A DNA stretch of 64,000 nucleotides, from positions 310,001-374,000 of the forward strand of contig NZ_AP025344.1 in NCBI RefSeq assembly GCF_021654795.1, in the 5' to 3' direction. The translations under genes and the position numbers were made by a program. The stretch is from Paenibacillus dendritiformis (GTDB taxonomy: Bacteria > Bacillota > Bacilli > Paenibacillales > Paenibacillaceae). Under the pieces are notes generated by a model. It ran no database searches. It was not told the origin of the DNA and saw nothing but the letters and a program-made list of their open reading frames with translations. Below, one piece after another: positions 14,996 through 23,875 of the stretch (position 1 is the first letter of the stretch; each line of letters opens with the position of its first letter).

Positions 14996-15122
14996 CGGTG
15001 CGCCGCTCCTTTTCTTCAGCATCCGTCTGACGCGAGGGCGGTGCCGTCGCGCAGGCTCTCTATTATAGATGCCCCCGGCCAACGAATTGTATCCGGGTCC
15101 GGCCGCTGTCCGGCCGCGGACG

Positions 15123-16301
15123 TTACCTTTCCGCGAACCAGCGGGACGGGAACAGCAAATAAATAATGGAAATCGCGGCGAACAGGCCGGCGCTGATCCA
15201 GATGACCGTGCCGGCGGACGATGCGCTCGCGATGACGCCGCCGATCACGGGGCCGAGCAGCACCCCGATCCCTTCCACGGTGGAGAGCAGGCTCCAGCCC
15301 AGACCTTTATTCCCCGGCGGGACATACAGCGCCAGCAGCGCGTTCCAGGCCGGGAGCACCGCGGAATAGGATATTCCGAGCAGCACGGCCAATCCGTAAG
15401 CGAAGATGACGGACGGGTAGAGAGACAGCGAAGCGAGCGCCAGGCCGAAGATTCCGAAGCCGATAATCAGGAACGGCTTGCGCCCGACACGGTCCGACCA
15501 TTTGCCCATCGGAACAAGCCCGAGCACAGTGAAGCCGCCGCCAAGAACGAGCAGCACCGAGTACTGCTGGCTCGAGAAGGAGAGCGCCTCCGCGGCGAAG
15601 GTCGGCAGAATCGGGACGAGCATGCTTGCGCCTAGCGTCTGCAGAATCATGCCCGGGAGAAGCGGCTTCATCGCCTTCATCTTCACCAGCAGGGCATCCC
15701 ACTGCTGCCTGAACGGAACGGGAGCGGCCTCGGCCAAGCGCTGTCTGCCGCCGCCGATGAAGAAGCTGAGGGCCCATGCGATCCCCGACAGGGCGAACAG
15801 CAGCAGAAAGGCGGTCTGCGGATGCTTGTCCACGATCAGGTTGAGCACGACCGGGCCCGCCCCCATCCCGACAAGCCAGATCATATAGAGGAAGCCCATC
15901 TGCGCGGCCCGGTTCTCTTCCTTCACCTTGGTGAGGCATACGATCCACACCGGGGAGATGCCGACGCCATACAGGGCCGCTGCCGCGATGAACAGCCAGT
16001 CGCTTGACCCGTAATAGAACAGTCCGATGCCCGCGAATGAAATCAATAAGCCTGCATTGATGATGAGCCGGGGGGAGAGCCGGTCAAGCAAATAGCCAAT
16101 CCCCATTTTCAAAATCGTATCCGTTAAATAATGAGCCGTAATCGCGGTTCCGATAATGGCCAGACTGATCTGCAATGTATTTTTTCCGTAAATCGGAATA
16201 AACGAAATCAGGGCCGCTCCCCGAACGAACTCCACCAAAAATAAAATAAGAGCCAGCAACGCGATGTCTTTCCCTAATCCAAGTCCCCGTAATCCCTTCA
16301 A
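15123..16301 (-). CDS. Major facilitator superfamily transporter
   Basis: A 392-residue, 12-helix MFS permease. Helices are visible at about 12-32, 45-65, 78-96, 103-120, 138-155, 165-183 in the first half and six more after the central loop at 190-215. The inter-helix motif A is GYLLDRLSPRLIINAG (helices 2-3) and is echoed in the second half by GKWSDRVGRKPFLIIG (about 266-281). It resembles drug-efflux members, but the substrate cannot be read from sequence. The start is a TTG at 16301, with GGAAAGGGGC about ten bases upstream. No ATG is available before helix 1. It is a single gene. Confidence 0.85.
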   Translation of the reverse strand: MKGLRGLGLGKDIALLALILFLVEFVRGAALISFIPIYGKNTLQISLAIIGTAITAHYLTDTILKMGIGYLLDRLSPRLIINAGLLISFAGIGLFYYGSSDWLFIAAAALYGVGISPVWIVCLTKVKEENRAAQMGFLYMIWLVGMGAGPVVLNLIVDKHPQTAFLLLFALSGIAWALSFFIGGGRQRLAEAAPVPFRQQWDALLVKMKAMKPLLPGMILQTLGASMLVPILPTFAAEALSFSSQQYSVLLVLGGGFTVLGLVPMGKWSDRVGRKPFLIIGFGIFGLALASLSLYPSVIFAYGLAVLLGISYSAVLPAWNALLALYVPPGNKGLGWSLLSTVEGIGVLLGPVIGGVIASASSAGTVIWISAGLFAAISIIYLLFPSRWFAER

Positions 16302-16620
16302 GCAAGTAACGCCCCTTTCCTAATTATCCCATTATAACGTGTTCGCCAACGGCTTGCCAGCAAGCGGCACAAGGCGGCGGGAGCTGCTTCGCATGCGGGC
16401 CCGGGGGAACCGGGAGCCCATTCCCGAAAGAGCGGAACCGCGATTCATTTCCTAGAACGCCCGATTCATTGGCCGGCGAACAAGAGCGGTGTGTTTTTGC
16501 TGCGCTTTCGAATATGTTATAATAGAGAAACGGTTGCGAATTTCCAGAAAGAGAAGCGATACGTCCAGGCTATACTCCAATGCGGAGCATGTTCTACAAC
16601 GCTTTTGGGAGGGAATTTTC
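16302..16620. other. Divergent intergenic region with two promoters
   Basis: This region contains a minus-strand -10 (TATAAT, complement of 16331-16336) with a weak TGGCAA -35 seventeen bases away for the MFS gene, and a plus-strand extended -10 at 16515-16523 for the next small gene. I see no gene between them. Confidence 0.55.
16515..16523 (+). promoter_or_regulatory. Extended -10 promoter of the 62-residue gene
   Basis: TGTTATAAT combines the TGn extension with a perfect TATAAT (16518-16523). The -35 region (TTTTGC, 16495-16500) is poor, as extended -10 promoters allow. The ATG follows about 98 bases later. Confidence 0.6.
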
Positions 16621-16809
16621 ATGGCAACGAAAGGTCACAACGAGGTGAAAGAAAGTCTGTTGGAGATGACTCGCATTTTCCGTCCGAAGAATCCGCGGAA
16701 GTTTGTGAGGGAGTATATCCGGAAGTACCGGATTATGGGAGGCTATGAAGACGAACTAACTCATCTTGTAGAGCTTGAGCTTGGCAAGATCGACAGCAGC
16801 GTGTCCTAA
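16621..16809 (+). CDS. Small conserved-looking protein, 62 residues, unknown
   Basis: Not recognised by family. Sequence starts MATKGHNEVKESLLEMTRIF, has a basic PRKFVREYIRKYRIM and an acidic ELTHLVELELGKID end. Mostly helical, no cysteines and no membrane segment. TTGGGAGG lies eight bases before the ATG. The gene has its own extended -10 promoter and a strong terminator, so it is a well-defined expressed unit despite its size. Confidence 0.75.
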   Translation: MATKGHNEVKESLLEMTRIFRPKNPRKFVREYIRKYRIMGGYEDELTHLVELELGKIDSSVS

Positions 16810-16850
16810 TTCACGCGGTCAAAGCCGTCATTTCTTAGATATAGAGATAT

Positions 16851-16884
16851 AAGCGCTCCGAACAGGTCGGAGCGCTTTTTTTGC
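16851..16884 (+). terminator. Rho-independent terminator
   Basis: AAGCGCTCCGA (16851-16861) pairs perfectly with TCGGAGCGCTT (16867-16877) and is followed by TTTTT. It closes the 62-residue gene. Confidence 0.9.
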
Positions 16885-16906
16885 GCCCTGCGGCGAGGCA
16901 CGGGGC

Positions 16907-17662
16907 TCACCGCATGTAGCGGCGCAGGTCTTCCCTTATAATGTCCTGGACCGATTCCAGCGACTCCCCCGGATAGGCTCTCAGCGCGTGAATCGATACC
17001 GAATTGAACAGATCCTTATTGGCGCTCGTGTATACTTTGGCGATGCTCGGATCATGGCGCCGAATGGCCGTATTTACCGTATGAAGGAATTCATCCGACA
17101 GATCGTTCATCCGCTCCAGGGTGCGCATCGGGCTGTGCTTCGTTACCGCCTGGGGATTCTTGCTGTCGAACTTCCAGCTGGTCTCGATCCGTCCCATCCC
17201 GTATTGCTCGCGGGTATCGTTCCCGCCCCGGCCCTTCACGCCGTTGGCTGTGCCTTCGAACGTCAGAGCGACATAGGCGGTGTCGTTCCATCTCAGAACA
17301 TATCCGGCCGCCACGCCTTCAATGTTGCTGACCAGCGCGCTCAGCGGACGATCCACATACAGTGTATTGGGGCGGTGCAATTCCGGGCGGTCGAACCGTT
17401 TTCGCTCCAGGCTGTTGCCTTTGGCGCTATAATCGGGCGTGGCGATATCGGAATCGGTCGGGGTCGACGGCCTTTTTTCCAGGGGCTGCACCGTCTTCCG
17501 GTTCGCGTAATTGGCGGTTGTATTTCCGTCATAGGATCTTGTTTTCTCGGAGCGATAGCCGATGCAGCCGGTCAAGCCGACGGCAATGCTGAGCACACAG
17601 GCGGTATAAGTGACAATTGAGTGAACATTCCGTTTGTGATTGTGACCATTTTTTGACGACAT
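16907..17662 (-). CDS. YhcN/YlaJ-family sporulation lipoprotein
   Basis: A 251-residue exported lipoprotein. The signal peptide has a lipobox VGLTGCI with the Cys near residue 31. The domain after about 80 resembles the YhcN/YlaJ spore-membrane family: LSALVSNIEGVAAGYVLRWN, DTAYVALTFEG, and a C-terminal VNTAIRRHDPSIAKVYTSAN leading to an amphipathic end. Related proteins are made in the forespore and influence germination. This is family knowledge, and the match is moderate. AAGGAGG lies seven bases before the ATG at 17662, which I prefer over upstream in-frame starts. It is transcribed divergently from the cta operon. Confidence 0.7.
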   Translation of the reverse strand: MSSKNGHNHKRNVHSIVTYTACVLSIAVGLTGCIGYRSEKTRSYDGNTTANYANRKTVQPLEKRPSTPTDSDIATPDYSAKGNSLERKRFDRPELHRPNTLYVDRPLSALVSNIEGVAAGYVLRWNDTAYVALTFEGTANGVKGRGGNDTREQYGMGRIETSWKFDSKNPQAVTKHSPMRTLERMNDLSDEFLHTVNTAIRRHDPSIAKVYTSANKDLFNSVSIHALRAYPGESLESVQDIIREDLRRYMR

Positions 17663-17880
17663 AAGCATCCCTCCTTCAAGAGTTACTTTATTTTTCTGAA
17701 AAACGGGTATAAGTATGCAGGGAGCACCTCCGTCAATGTTTGAGAGTCGGAAATTTTGACAACATATTCTTGTTTTCGACACATTTCGAGGGGGGTGAAT
17801 TCATTTTGTAAGCGTTTGCATTTGTTGATATAACGGGCCAAAATGACTTTCTGAACACTTTGTGAACTCCCTCCGAAACA

Positions 17881-17909
17881 TTGACAAATAAAATATTGGT
17901 AATTATATT
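17881..17909 (+). promoter_or_regulatory. Sigma-A promoter P1 of the cta operon
   Basis: TTGACA (17881-17886), a 17-base spacer and TATATT (17904-17909). The strongest promoter upstream of ctaC. Confidence 0.7.
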
Positions 17910-17929
17910 TAGGTAAGTGATTGTATTAA

Positions 17930-17958
17930 TTGACAGGATTACGACATCCGTGCTAGAT
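17930..17958 (+). promoter_or_regulatory. Second promoter of the cta operon
   Basis: TTGACA (17930-17935), 17 bases, then CTAGAT (17953-17958) preceded by TG. The -10 is weaker than that of the promoter at 17881. Confidence 0.5.
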
Positions 17959-17993
17959 CCGGTGACTCCATGGGGACCGGTTGGATAGCTATG

Positions 17994-18013
17994 TGCATGC
18001 GTAAGCGCATGCA
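17994..18013 (+). promoter_or_regulatory. Perfect palindrome in the ctaC leader
   Basis: TGCATGCG (17994-18001), TAAG, CGCATGCA (18006-18013). It lies downstream of both promoters, so it could act as a hairpin in the leader RNA or as a protein-binding site. No family is recognised. Confidence 0.5.
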
Positions 18014-18205
18014 ACATGCCGCTGCCTGACACGGTCGAAGCCTTTCTTCCGTAGCGAGACGAAGCGTGTGAGAGGATTGGAAATCCGCGCGTGGAGCATA
18101 ATGTATACGTTCGCATGAATGTATGCTGAAGCTTTCGGACAGGAAGGCAAGTGAAGGGGCATGAGATGCGGTAATCAGCGAAAACGTACAAAGTGGGGTT
18201 GATCA

Positions 18206-19279
18206 ATGATGAAACGGTGGCATGCAGTGAAGCGACTCCTTCCTCTGTTAGCCGGGCTCGTCTTGCTGCTCAGCGCTTGTGGCCGCGCGGATTTGTCCGC
18301 TCTCAATCCACAGGGTCCGATAGCAGAGGGTCAGTTCGGTCTGATGAAGATTGCGATTTCGATTATGACGCTCGTAGTCGTTGCCGTATTCGCGCTTTCC
18401 ATTTATGCCGTCATCCGCTTCCGCAGACGGCCGGGTGACCAATCGATTCCGAAGCAAGTAGAGGGCAATCACAAGATGGAGGTTATTTGGACGGTTATTC
18501 CGATTCTCCTCTTGATTATTCTGGCCGTGCCGACCGTGAAGTACGTCTTCGCCTTCGCTGAAGATTACAGCAAGGATCCGGACGCGATCAAGGTCAAGGT
18601 AACCGCGCACCAATTCTGGTGGGAATTTGAATACCCGGAGCTGGGCGTACATACAGCACAGGATCTAGTCATCCCGACAGGGAAAAATGTGGCGGTCGAG
18701 TTGCGGACGGCCGACGTTCTCCACTCGTTCTGGGTGCCTGCTCTCGCAGGGAAGATGGACACCAACCCGTCGGGCAACGTGAATAAAATGTACTTCAGCG
18801 CGAACGAGGTTGGGGTATACCGGGGCAAGTGCGCCGAGTTGTGCGGACAGTCCCATGCCTTGATGGAGTTCAAGGTCAAATCGGTAAGCGAAGAGACATT
18901 TAACGCTTGGGTTAACGAGATGAAGGCAGAGCCGAAGCCGTTCGAAGGCGATGCGCAAGTCGCCGAGAGCTTCAAGCAGAACTGCCTGACCTGCCACGCC
19001 ATCGATAATGCGCCTTCCCTCGGCCCGAATTTGAAGGGAACGGGAAGCCGCGAAGCTGTCGCCGGCATCATGCTCAACCGGGATACGATCGACGAGCCGC
19101 TTGAGCAGCAAGTGATTGAAGATCATTTGCGCCAGTGGATTCTGAATCCGCAGAAGGTGAAGCCAGGGAATACGATGCCTAAATTCGAGGGCGTATTGTC
19201 AGAGAAAGAACTGGACGGCATTGTGAAATATCTGGCGGAATACAAACTTGATTCTCTGAAGGAAATCAATAAGCAATAG
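18206..19279 (+). CDS. ctaC: Cytochrome c oxidase subunit II with fused cytochrome c (caa3 type)
   Basis: A 357-residue lipoprotein of the caa3 terminal oxidase. It receives electrons and carries the dinuclear CuA centre on the outer face. Lipobox LLLSACG (Cys near 26), two membrane helices (about 45-68 and 90-112), the aromatic HQFWWEFEYPELGV electron-entry strand, and the CuA ligands in CAELCGQSHALMEF (about 211-224) with an upstream His in VLHSFW. A C-terminal cytochrome c domain (about 245-350) has the haem site CLTCH and an axial Met in NTMPKFEG. First gene of ctaCDEFG, 30 bases before ctaD, behind tandem promoters. Confidence 0.95.
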   Translation: MMKRWHAVKRLLPLLAGLVLLLSACGRADLSALNPQGPIAEGQFGLMKIAISIMTLVVVAVFALSIYAVIRFRRRPGDQSIPKQVEGNHKMEVIWTVIPILLLIILAVPTVKYVFAFAEDYSKDPDAIKVKVTAHQFWWEFEYPELGVHTAQDLVIPTGKNVAVELRTADVLHSFWVPALAGKMDTNPSGNVNKMYFSANEVGVYRGKCAELCGQSHALMEFKVKSVSEETFNAWVNEMKAEPKPFEGDAQVAESFKQNCLTCHAIDNAPSLGPNLKGTGSREAVAGIMLNRDTIDEPLEQQVIEDHLRQWILNPQKVKPGNTMPKFEGVLSEKELDGIVKYLAEYKLDSLKEINKQ

Positions 19280-19308
19280 AAAAGCATCTTCTAGGGGAGG
19301 TAACGACC

Positions 19309-21192
19309 TTGGCTCACACGGTGAAGCGTCATCGCGGCTTAATGGATTGGCTGACGACGGTCGACCATAAGAAGATAGGTATTCTTTACCTTATTGCCGG
19401 AGGCTTCTTCTTCGGTATCGGCGGTATTGAGGCCATCTTGATACGTATACAGTTGATCAAACCGAATTTCGAATTCGTGGATGCGCAGACATTCAACGAA
19501 TTGATTACGATGCATGGAACGACCATGATCTTCCTTGGCGCCATGCCACTGATATTCGCCCTAATGAATGCGATCGTGCCGCTGCAAATCGGGGCGCGCG
19601 ACGTGGCGTTCCCGTTCCTGAACGCGCTCGGCTTCTGGACATTCTTCTTCGGAGGAGTGCTTCTGAATCTGAGCTGGCTGCTGGGCGGAGTGCCTGATGC
19701 AGGCTGGACTTCCTACGTCCCATTGTCCAGCACCGACTACAGCCCTCACCACGGGGTCGACTTTTATGTTCTCGGGCTTCAGATTTCCGGTCTCGGGACG
19801 CTGATCGGCGGGATTAACTTTCTGGCTACGATTATTAACATGCGTGCGCCGGGCATGTCATTTATGCGGATGCCGATGTTTACCTGGACGGCGTTCATTA
19901 CGTCCGCGCTCATTTTGTTCGCTTTCCCTGCCGTTACGGTAGGTCTCGTATTGCTCATGTTCGACCGTCTCTTCGGAGGGAACTTTTTCTATACGCCGAA
20001 CGGCGGCAACGTCGTTCTATGGCAGCATATTTTCTGGTTGTTCGGCCACCCTGAAGTATATATTTTGATTCTTCCGGCGTTCGGTATTATCTCGGATGTC
20101 GTGAGCACATTCTCGCGGAAGCGTCTGTTCGGGTACAGCTCGATGGTTTTCGCCACCGTGCTTATCGGATTCCTGGGCTTCATGGTCTGGGCGCACCATA
20201 TGTTCACGGTTGGTCTGGGACCGGTTGCGAACGCGCTCTTCTCGGTAGCGACGATGCTGATTGCCGTTCCGACGGGGATCAAAATATTTAACTGGGTATT
20301 TACGTTATGGGGCGGGTCAATTAAGTTCACCACCGCCAATCTATTTGCGGTAGGCTTTATCCCTACGTTCGTTATGGGGGGCGTAACCGGGGTCATGCTG
20401 GCCGCGGCGCCGGCAGACTTCCAGTTCCATGACACCTATTTCGTCGTAGCCCACTTCCACTATACGATTGTAGGCGGGCTGATTCTTGGTCTGTTCGCGG
20501 GCTTCCATTACTGGTGGCCGAAGATGTTCGGCCGGATGCTGAACGAGAAAATAGGGAAGGCCACGTTCTGGATGTTCTGGATCGGCTTCCAACTGACGTT
20601 CTTCGTTCAACACTTCCTCGGTTTGATCGGGATGCAGCGGCGCATCTTTACGTATTTGCCGAACCAGGGCTTCGATACGATGAACCTCATCAGTACAATC
20701 GGGGCGCTGATGATGGGGGTTGGGGTATTGCTTTTCCTGACCAACGTCATTGTCTCGCACCGTCAGAAGCAGGTTGTGGGCAACGATCCTTGGGAAGACG
20801 GACGCACGCTGGAGTGGACGATTCCTTCTCCGCCGCCGGAGTATAACTTCAAGCAGACTCCGCTTGTGCGCGGATATGACGCTTGGTGGAAAGAAAAGAT
20901 GGAAGGCCGTACGGAGATGACGCCGGCCGAACCGGTTGGAGCGATCCATATGCCTTCACCTTCCATCTTGCCGTTCATGATGTCCGTCGGCCTGTTCATC
21001 GCCGGCTTCGGCTTCATGTTCGCCAAGGACGATTTTAATAACGGAGCCTTGAATTTCCTGTTCAACAACCATCTCGTTGCGATTCTTGGATTGGTGATTA
21101 CGTTCGCCTGCATGGTCATTCGTTCCGTCAAGGACGATCACGGCTATCATATTGAACCGGAAGAGTTGGAGCAAAAGGGGGTAAAAGCATGA
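19309..21192 (+). CDS. ctaD: Cytochrome c oxidase subunit I
   Basis: A 627-residue catalytic subunit of the haem-copper oxidase. It reduces oxygen to water and pumps protons. Twelve-plus membrane helices. Visible motifs: MHGTTMIFLGAMPL with the low-spin haem His, the CuB/active-site segment FWLFGHPEVYILILPAFG (about 243-260; His and Tyr of the His-Tyr cofactor), the paired His of MVWAHHMFTVG, and HDTYFVVAHFHYTIVGG (about 376-392) with haem a and a3 ligands. The extended C-terminal membrane section (about 560-600) is typical of Bacillus CtaD. Start is TTG at 19309, with GGGGAGG eight bases upstream. Stop overlaps ctaE by four bases. Confidence 0.96.
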   Translation: MAHTVKRHRGLMDWLTTVDHKKIGILYLIAGGFFFGIGGIEAILIRIQLIKPNFEFVDAQTFNELITMHGTTMIFLGAMPLIFALMNAIVPLQIGARDVAFPFLNALGFWTFFFGGVLLNLSWLLGGVPDAGWTSYVPLSSTDYSPHHGVDFYVLGLQISGLGTLIGGINFLATIINMRAPGMSFMRMPMFTWTAFITSALILFAFPAVTVGLVLLMFDRLFGGNFFYTPNGGNVVLWQHIFWLFGHPEVYILILPAFGIISDVVSTFSRKRLFGYSSMVFATVLIGFLGFMVWAHHMFTVGLGPVANALFSVATMLIAVPTGIKIFNWVFTLWGGSIKFTTANLFAVGFIPTFVMGGVTGVMLAAAPADFQFHDTYFVVAHFHYTIVGGLILGLFAGFHYWWPKMFGRMLNEKIGKATFWMFWIGFQLTFFVQHFLGLIGMQRRIFTYLPNQGFDTMNLISTIGALMMGVGVLLFLTNVIVSHRQKQVVGNDPWEDGRTLEWTIPSPPPEYNFKQTPLVRGYDAWWKEKMEGRTEMTPAEPVGAIHMPSPSILPFMMSVGLFIAGFGFMFAKDDFNNGALNFLFNNHLVAILGLVITFACMVIRSVKDDHGYHIEPEELEQKGVKA

Positions 21193-21809
21193 GCGCACCT
21201 GCACACCACGCTGACGGCCAATGGCCTCACGAACCGGAAAAAGCGACGTTAGACGGCCGCAATAAAGTGATTGGCTTCTGGCTTTTCCTTGGCGGCGAAG
21301 CGGTGTTGTTCGGCACGCTGTTCGCGACGTTCCTTGCGCTCCGCGATCAGATAGGCGACGGGCCGGCGGCCAGCGAGCTGTTCCAGCTTCCGATGATTGC
21401 GGCGGCCACGGCCATCCTCCTGGTGAGTTCCTTGACGAGCGTGTTCGCGGTTCAAGCGTTGCACCGCAAGGATATCAAGTCTTTGATTACGTGGCTCATC
21501 GTTACTGTTGTTCTCGGCTTCTGCTTCCTCGGATTGGAGATATACGAGTTCGTCGAGTACGTCCACGAAGGCCATACGTTCACGACAAGCGCCTTTAGTA
21601 CGTCGTTCTATACGCTGGTCGGGTTCCACGGCGCGCACGTTGCCTTCGGCGTCGTCTGGATTGCCATCCTGATTGGCCAGCTCTTCAAGAAAGGGCTCAA
21701 CCTGGTCACGGCGCCGAAAGTGTATGTGTCGGCGATTTACTGGCACTTCATTGACGTCGTATGGGTCTTCATCTTTACGGTTGTCTACTTGATGGGAAAG
21801 GTGGGGTAA
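21189..21809 (+). CDS. ctaE: Cytochrome c oxidase subunit III
   Basis: A 206-residue membrane subunit with five helices (about 25-48, 65-88, 97-117, 139-160, 180-202). Family signatures include GFWLFLGGEAVLFGTLFATF, TLVGFHGAHVAFGVVWI and YWHFIDVVWVFIFTVVYL. It stabilises the oxidase core. Its ATG overlaps the ctaD stop (ATGA) and ctaF follows three bases after its stop, so expression is coupled. Confidence 0.95.
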   Translation: MSAPAHHADGQWPHEPEKATLDGRNKVIGFWLFLGGEAVLFGTLFATFLALRDQIGDGPAASELFQLPMIAAATAILLVSSLTSVFAVQALHRKDIKSLITWLIVTVVLGFCFLGLEIYEFVEYVHEGHTFTTSAFSTSFYTLVGFHGAHVAFGVVWIAILIGQLFKKGLNLVTAPKVYVSAIYWHFIDVVWVFIFTVVYLMGKVG

Positions 21810-21812
21810 GCG

Positions 21813-22133
21813 ATGGCAGCTCAAAACGTGGCATCCAACTCGTCGAATCGCCGTCATAAGCATGAAGGAAAGCAAAAGCATATTATTGCTTTTATCTTCT
21901 CCATCGTACTGACGCTTATCGCCTTTGTAATGGTAGCTTCCGCCGGTATCGTGAACAAAACGTTCACCTATATTCTGCTTCTTGTCATGGCGGTTCTGCA
22001 GGTGATCATTCAAATGGCCTACTGGATGCATATGAAGGACAAAGGCCATATGCTGCCCATTGTCTTTATGATAGGTGGAGCTTTCGTCGCATTCCTGGCG
22101 ATAATTATGGCCGTATATTGGGTCTGGTGGTAA
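21813..22133 (+). CDS. ctaF: Cytochrome c oxidase subunit IV (CtaF)
   Basis: A 106-residue small subunit with three membrane helices (about 26-46, 50-70, 80-102). WMHMKDKGHMLP between helices 2 and 3 and FILLVMAVLQ-like helix 2 are typical of the bacterial subunit IV family. The N-terminus is His/Lys-rich and cytoplasmic. It starts three bases after ctaE and is followed by an intercistronic hairpin. Confidence 0.92.
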   Translation: MAAQNVASNSSNRRHKHEGKQKHIIAFIFSIVLTLIAFVMVASAGIVNKTFTYILLLVMAVLQVIIQMAYWMHMKDKGHMLPIVFMIGGAFVAFLAIIMAVYWVWW

Positions 22134-22152
22134 GCCGAATCGGATATTTAGA

Positions 22153-22184
22153 AAGAGGGGACGCACAGGCGTCGCCTCTTTTTC
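22153..22184 (+). terminator. Terminator-like hairpin between ctaF and ctaG
   Basis: AAGAGGGGACG (22153-22163) pairs with CGTCGCCTCTT (22170-22180), one mismatch, followed by TTTTT. It would lower read-through into ctaG, fitting the smaller need for assembly factors than for structural subunits. Confidence 0.6.
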
Positions 22185-22243
22185 CGTAATAGAGCAAAAT
22201 GTGGCGAAATGATGGCATCCGCAAGAGAAGGAGATGAACGAGA

Positions 22244-23149
22244 TTGTTTGAATTAACGAAATACTTTAGCCCGTATGATGTATGGAGTCCGTTGTTTCTT
22301 GTCTCTTCGGTGCTTGTTATCATTCTCTATCTGGGAATTACGGGCCCGTATAGACGAGTGTTCGCCCAGGTTGAGCCGGTGCCTGCATCCAAGAAGTCGA
22401 TGTTCATCATCGGCGTGCTGCTGTTATATCTGGCCCAAGGGGGGCCGCTGAACATCATGAGCCATATGATGCTGACGTTCCATATGCTGATGATGGCCAT
22501 CACCTACATTATTGTCCCGCCATTGATACTATTAGGCATCCCGGCCTGGCTATGGAAGTACTTGCTCGATCGCAAACCGCTGCGGCGGCTGAAAGGATTC
22601 ATGCACCCGATCCTCATGGCCCTGCTGTTCAATGCCTTGTTCTCGTTCTACCATGTGCCTGCGATTCATGATTATGTGATGACGCATTATGCGGTTCATA
22701 TCGTGTATTATATTGTCCTGTTCGCAGCAGCGATGATCATGTGGTGGCCGATTGTCGTGCCGGTCCCGGAGTGGGTTATGCTGGCGGACGTCAAGAAGAT
22801 GGGCTATATCTTCTTGAACGGCGTCCTGATTACGCCGGCGTGCGCGCTTATTATTTTTGCGGGCGAGCCGTTGTACGCGACTTATGTGGACAAGGAAACG
22901 TGGATTCAAGCGATGGGCTACTGTCTAACCGGCGATCCGAGCAAGCTGCTGGCCGCTTTTGACGGTCCTGAATTCTTCAACTGGTTCTCGCCGCAGGAGG
23001 ATCAGCAGTTGGGCGGAATCGTGATGAAGCTGGTGCAAGAGATTATGTTCGGCTGCATTCTCTATTATGTCTTCATTCATTGGTACCGCAGAGAAAGCAA
23101 AGAGGATGACGATATTGTGGACACTCTTCCGGAAGGGCAGCTCCATTGA
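22244..23149 (+). CDS. ctaG: Cytochrome c oxidase assembly factor CtaG
   Basis: A 301-residue polytopic membrane protein of the Caa3_CtaG family, required for making active caa3 oxidase (probably CuB insertion). About seven helices. Recognisable segments are GPLNIMSHMMLTFHMLMMAI (about 64-83) with its histidines, IPAWLWKYLLDRKPLRRLKG, and MIMWWPIVVPVPEW (about 163-176). The start is a TTG at 22244, with AAGGAG ten bases upstream. It follows an intercistronic hairpin, so it may be expressed at a lower level than ctaCDEF. Confidence 0.92.
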   Translation: MFELTKYFSPYDVWSPLFLVSSVLVIILYLGITGPYRRVFAQVEPVPASKKSMFIIGVLLLYLAQGGPLNIMSHMMLTFHMLMMAITYIIVPPLILLGIPAWLWKYLLDRKPLRRLKGFMHPILMALLFNALFSFYHVPAIHDYVMTHYAVHIVYYIVLFAAAMIMWWPIVVPVPEWVMLADVKKMGYIFLNGVLITPACALIIFAGEPLYATYVDKETWIQAMGYCLTGDPSKLLAAFDGPEFFNWFSPQEDQQLGGIVMKLVQEIMFGCILYYVFIHWYRRESKEDDDIVDTLPEGQLH

Positions 23150-23207
23150 TAGAATTGGTTTATAATGAAAGGCAAGTCTGAGTTGAGGTAGAGGAGGCAT
23201 ACCATTC

Positions 23208-23669
23208 GTGGATTTGTATAATATTATGCCTACGGTAAGCACGACATTTATCGTCATAAGCGCGATTCTGGTCGCGATCGGCTGGGCGCTTATCATCAAG
23301 GGCAAGCGCGAGGCGCACAAGAAGACGATGATCGCGGCAGCCGTAGCCGCCCTTCTGTTCTTTATCATTTACGTGTCACGGACCATATTTGTCGGCAATA
23401 CATCCTGGGGCGGCCCTGAAGGATTGAAGACGATCTATCTCATTTTCCTGCTGTTCCATATTGTGCTCGCTACCGTGGCGGCGGTATTCGGCATTACGAC
23501 ACTGATTAGCGGATTCCGGTCCAAATTTAAGCTTCATCGCAAAATCGGAAAAATCACCTCGATCATCTGGTTCATTACAGCGATCACGGGCGTGACCGTA
23601 TATGTACTTCTTTATATACTGTACCCTGGCGGCCACACGAAGCCGGTCATCGAAGCCATCTTCGGCTAG
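23208..23669 (+). CDS. DUF420 membrane protein, CtaM-like oxidase assembly factor
   Basis: A 153-residue protein with four membrane helices (about 11-29, 42-62, 76-98, 120-140). Conserved histidines sit near the helix ends (REAHKKTMIAAAV, FHIVLATVAAVFGI, KFKLHRKIG), as in the DUF420 family (YozB; CtaM in Staphylococcus, needed for an aa3-type oxidase). Its position 58 bases after ctaG supports a role in oxidase maturation. The start is GTG at 23208, with GAGGAGG ten bases upstream. Confidence 0.88.
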   Translation: MDLYNIMPTVSTTFIVISAILVAIGWALIIKGKREAHKKTMIAAAVAALLFFIIYVSRTIFVGNTSWGGPEGLKTIYLIFLLFHIVLATVAAVFGITTLISGFRSKFKLHRKIGKITSIIWFITAITGVTVYVLLYILYPGGHTKPVIEAIFG

Positions 23670-23684
23670 CTGCGCCTTCCATTC

Positions 23685-23735
23685 AAGGCCCTTATGCTTG
23701 CTTCCGTTAAGGGAGCCTGGCATAAGGGCCTTTTC
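23685..23735 (+). terminator. Terminator of the cta operon
   Basis: AAGGCCCTTATGC (23685-23697) and GCATAAGGGCCTT (23720-23732) form a perfect 13-bp stem, followed by TTCC. A loop of 22 bases. Confidence 0.75.
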
Positions 23736-23845
23736 CTCGTGCCGTCTTCCATCATGATCAAGCATTCCGGACGAAGGACGATTCCTTGCCCGAATGCTTT
23801 TTTTATGGATGTCAACCGGAAAACGCATACCGCCAGAAATGAGTA

Positions 23846-23875
23846 TTGACATTAAAATGACGAAGTGAGTATACT
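23846..23875 (+). promoter_or_regulatory. Promoter of the GntR-ABC operon
   Basis: TTGACA (23846-23851), an 18-base spacer and TATACT (23870-23875). The -10 overlaps the palindrome described at 23873-23896. Confidence 0.65.

Larger units (their letters stand above)
17663..18205. other. 543-base region upstream of ctaC: promoters and structured leader
   Basis: Two sigma-A-like promoters (17881-17909 and 17930-17958) are followed by about 250-290 bases of leader before ctaC. The leader holds a CCGGT/ACCGG stem (about 17960-17981) and a perfect palindrome at 17994-18013. A third weak promoter (TTGGAA 18077, TAATGT 18099) is possible. I see no gene. Confidence 0.6.

Noticed and set aside
16322..16336. 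Shared AATGGGATAAT between the MFS promoter and the repeats at 7880-8079
   Set aside because: The 11-base match lies directly against a TATAAT -10 box and is probably chance from AT-rich promoter sequence.
17733..18206. 157-codon minus-strand frame in the ctaC leader
   Set aside because: It covers both cta promoters and the palindrome, and has no ribosome site or recognisable domain.
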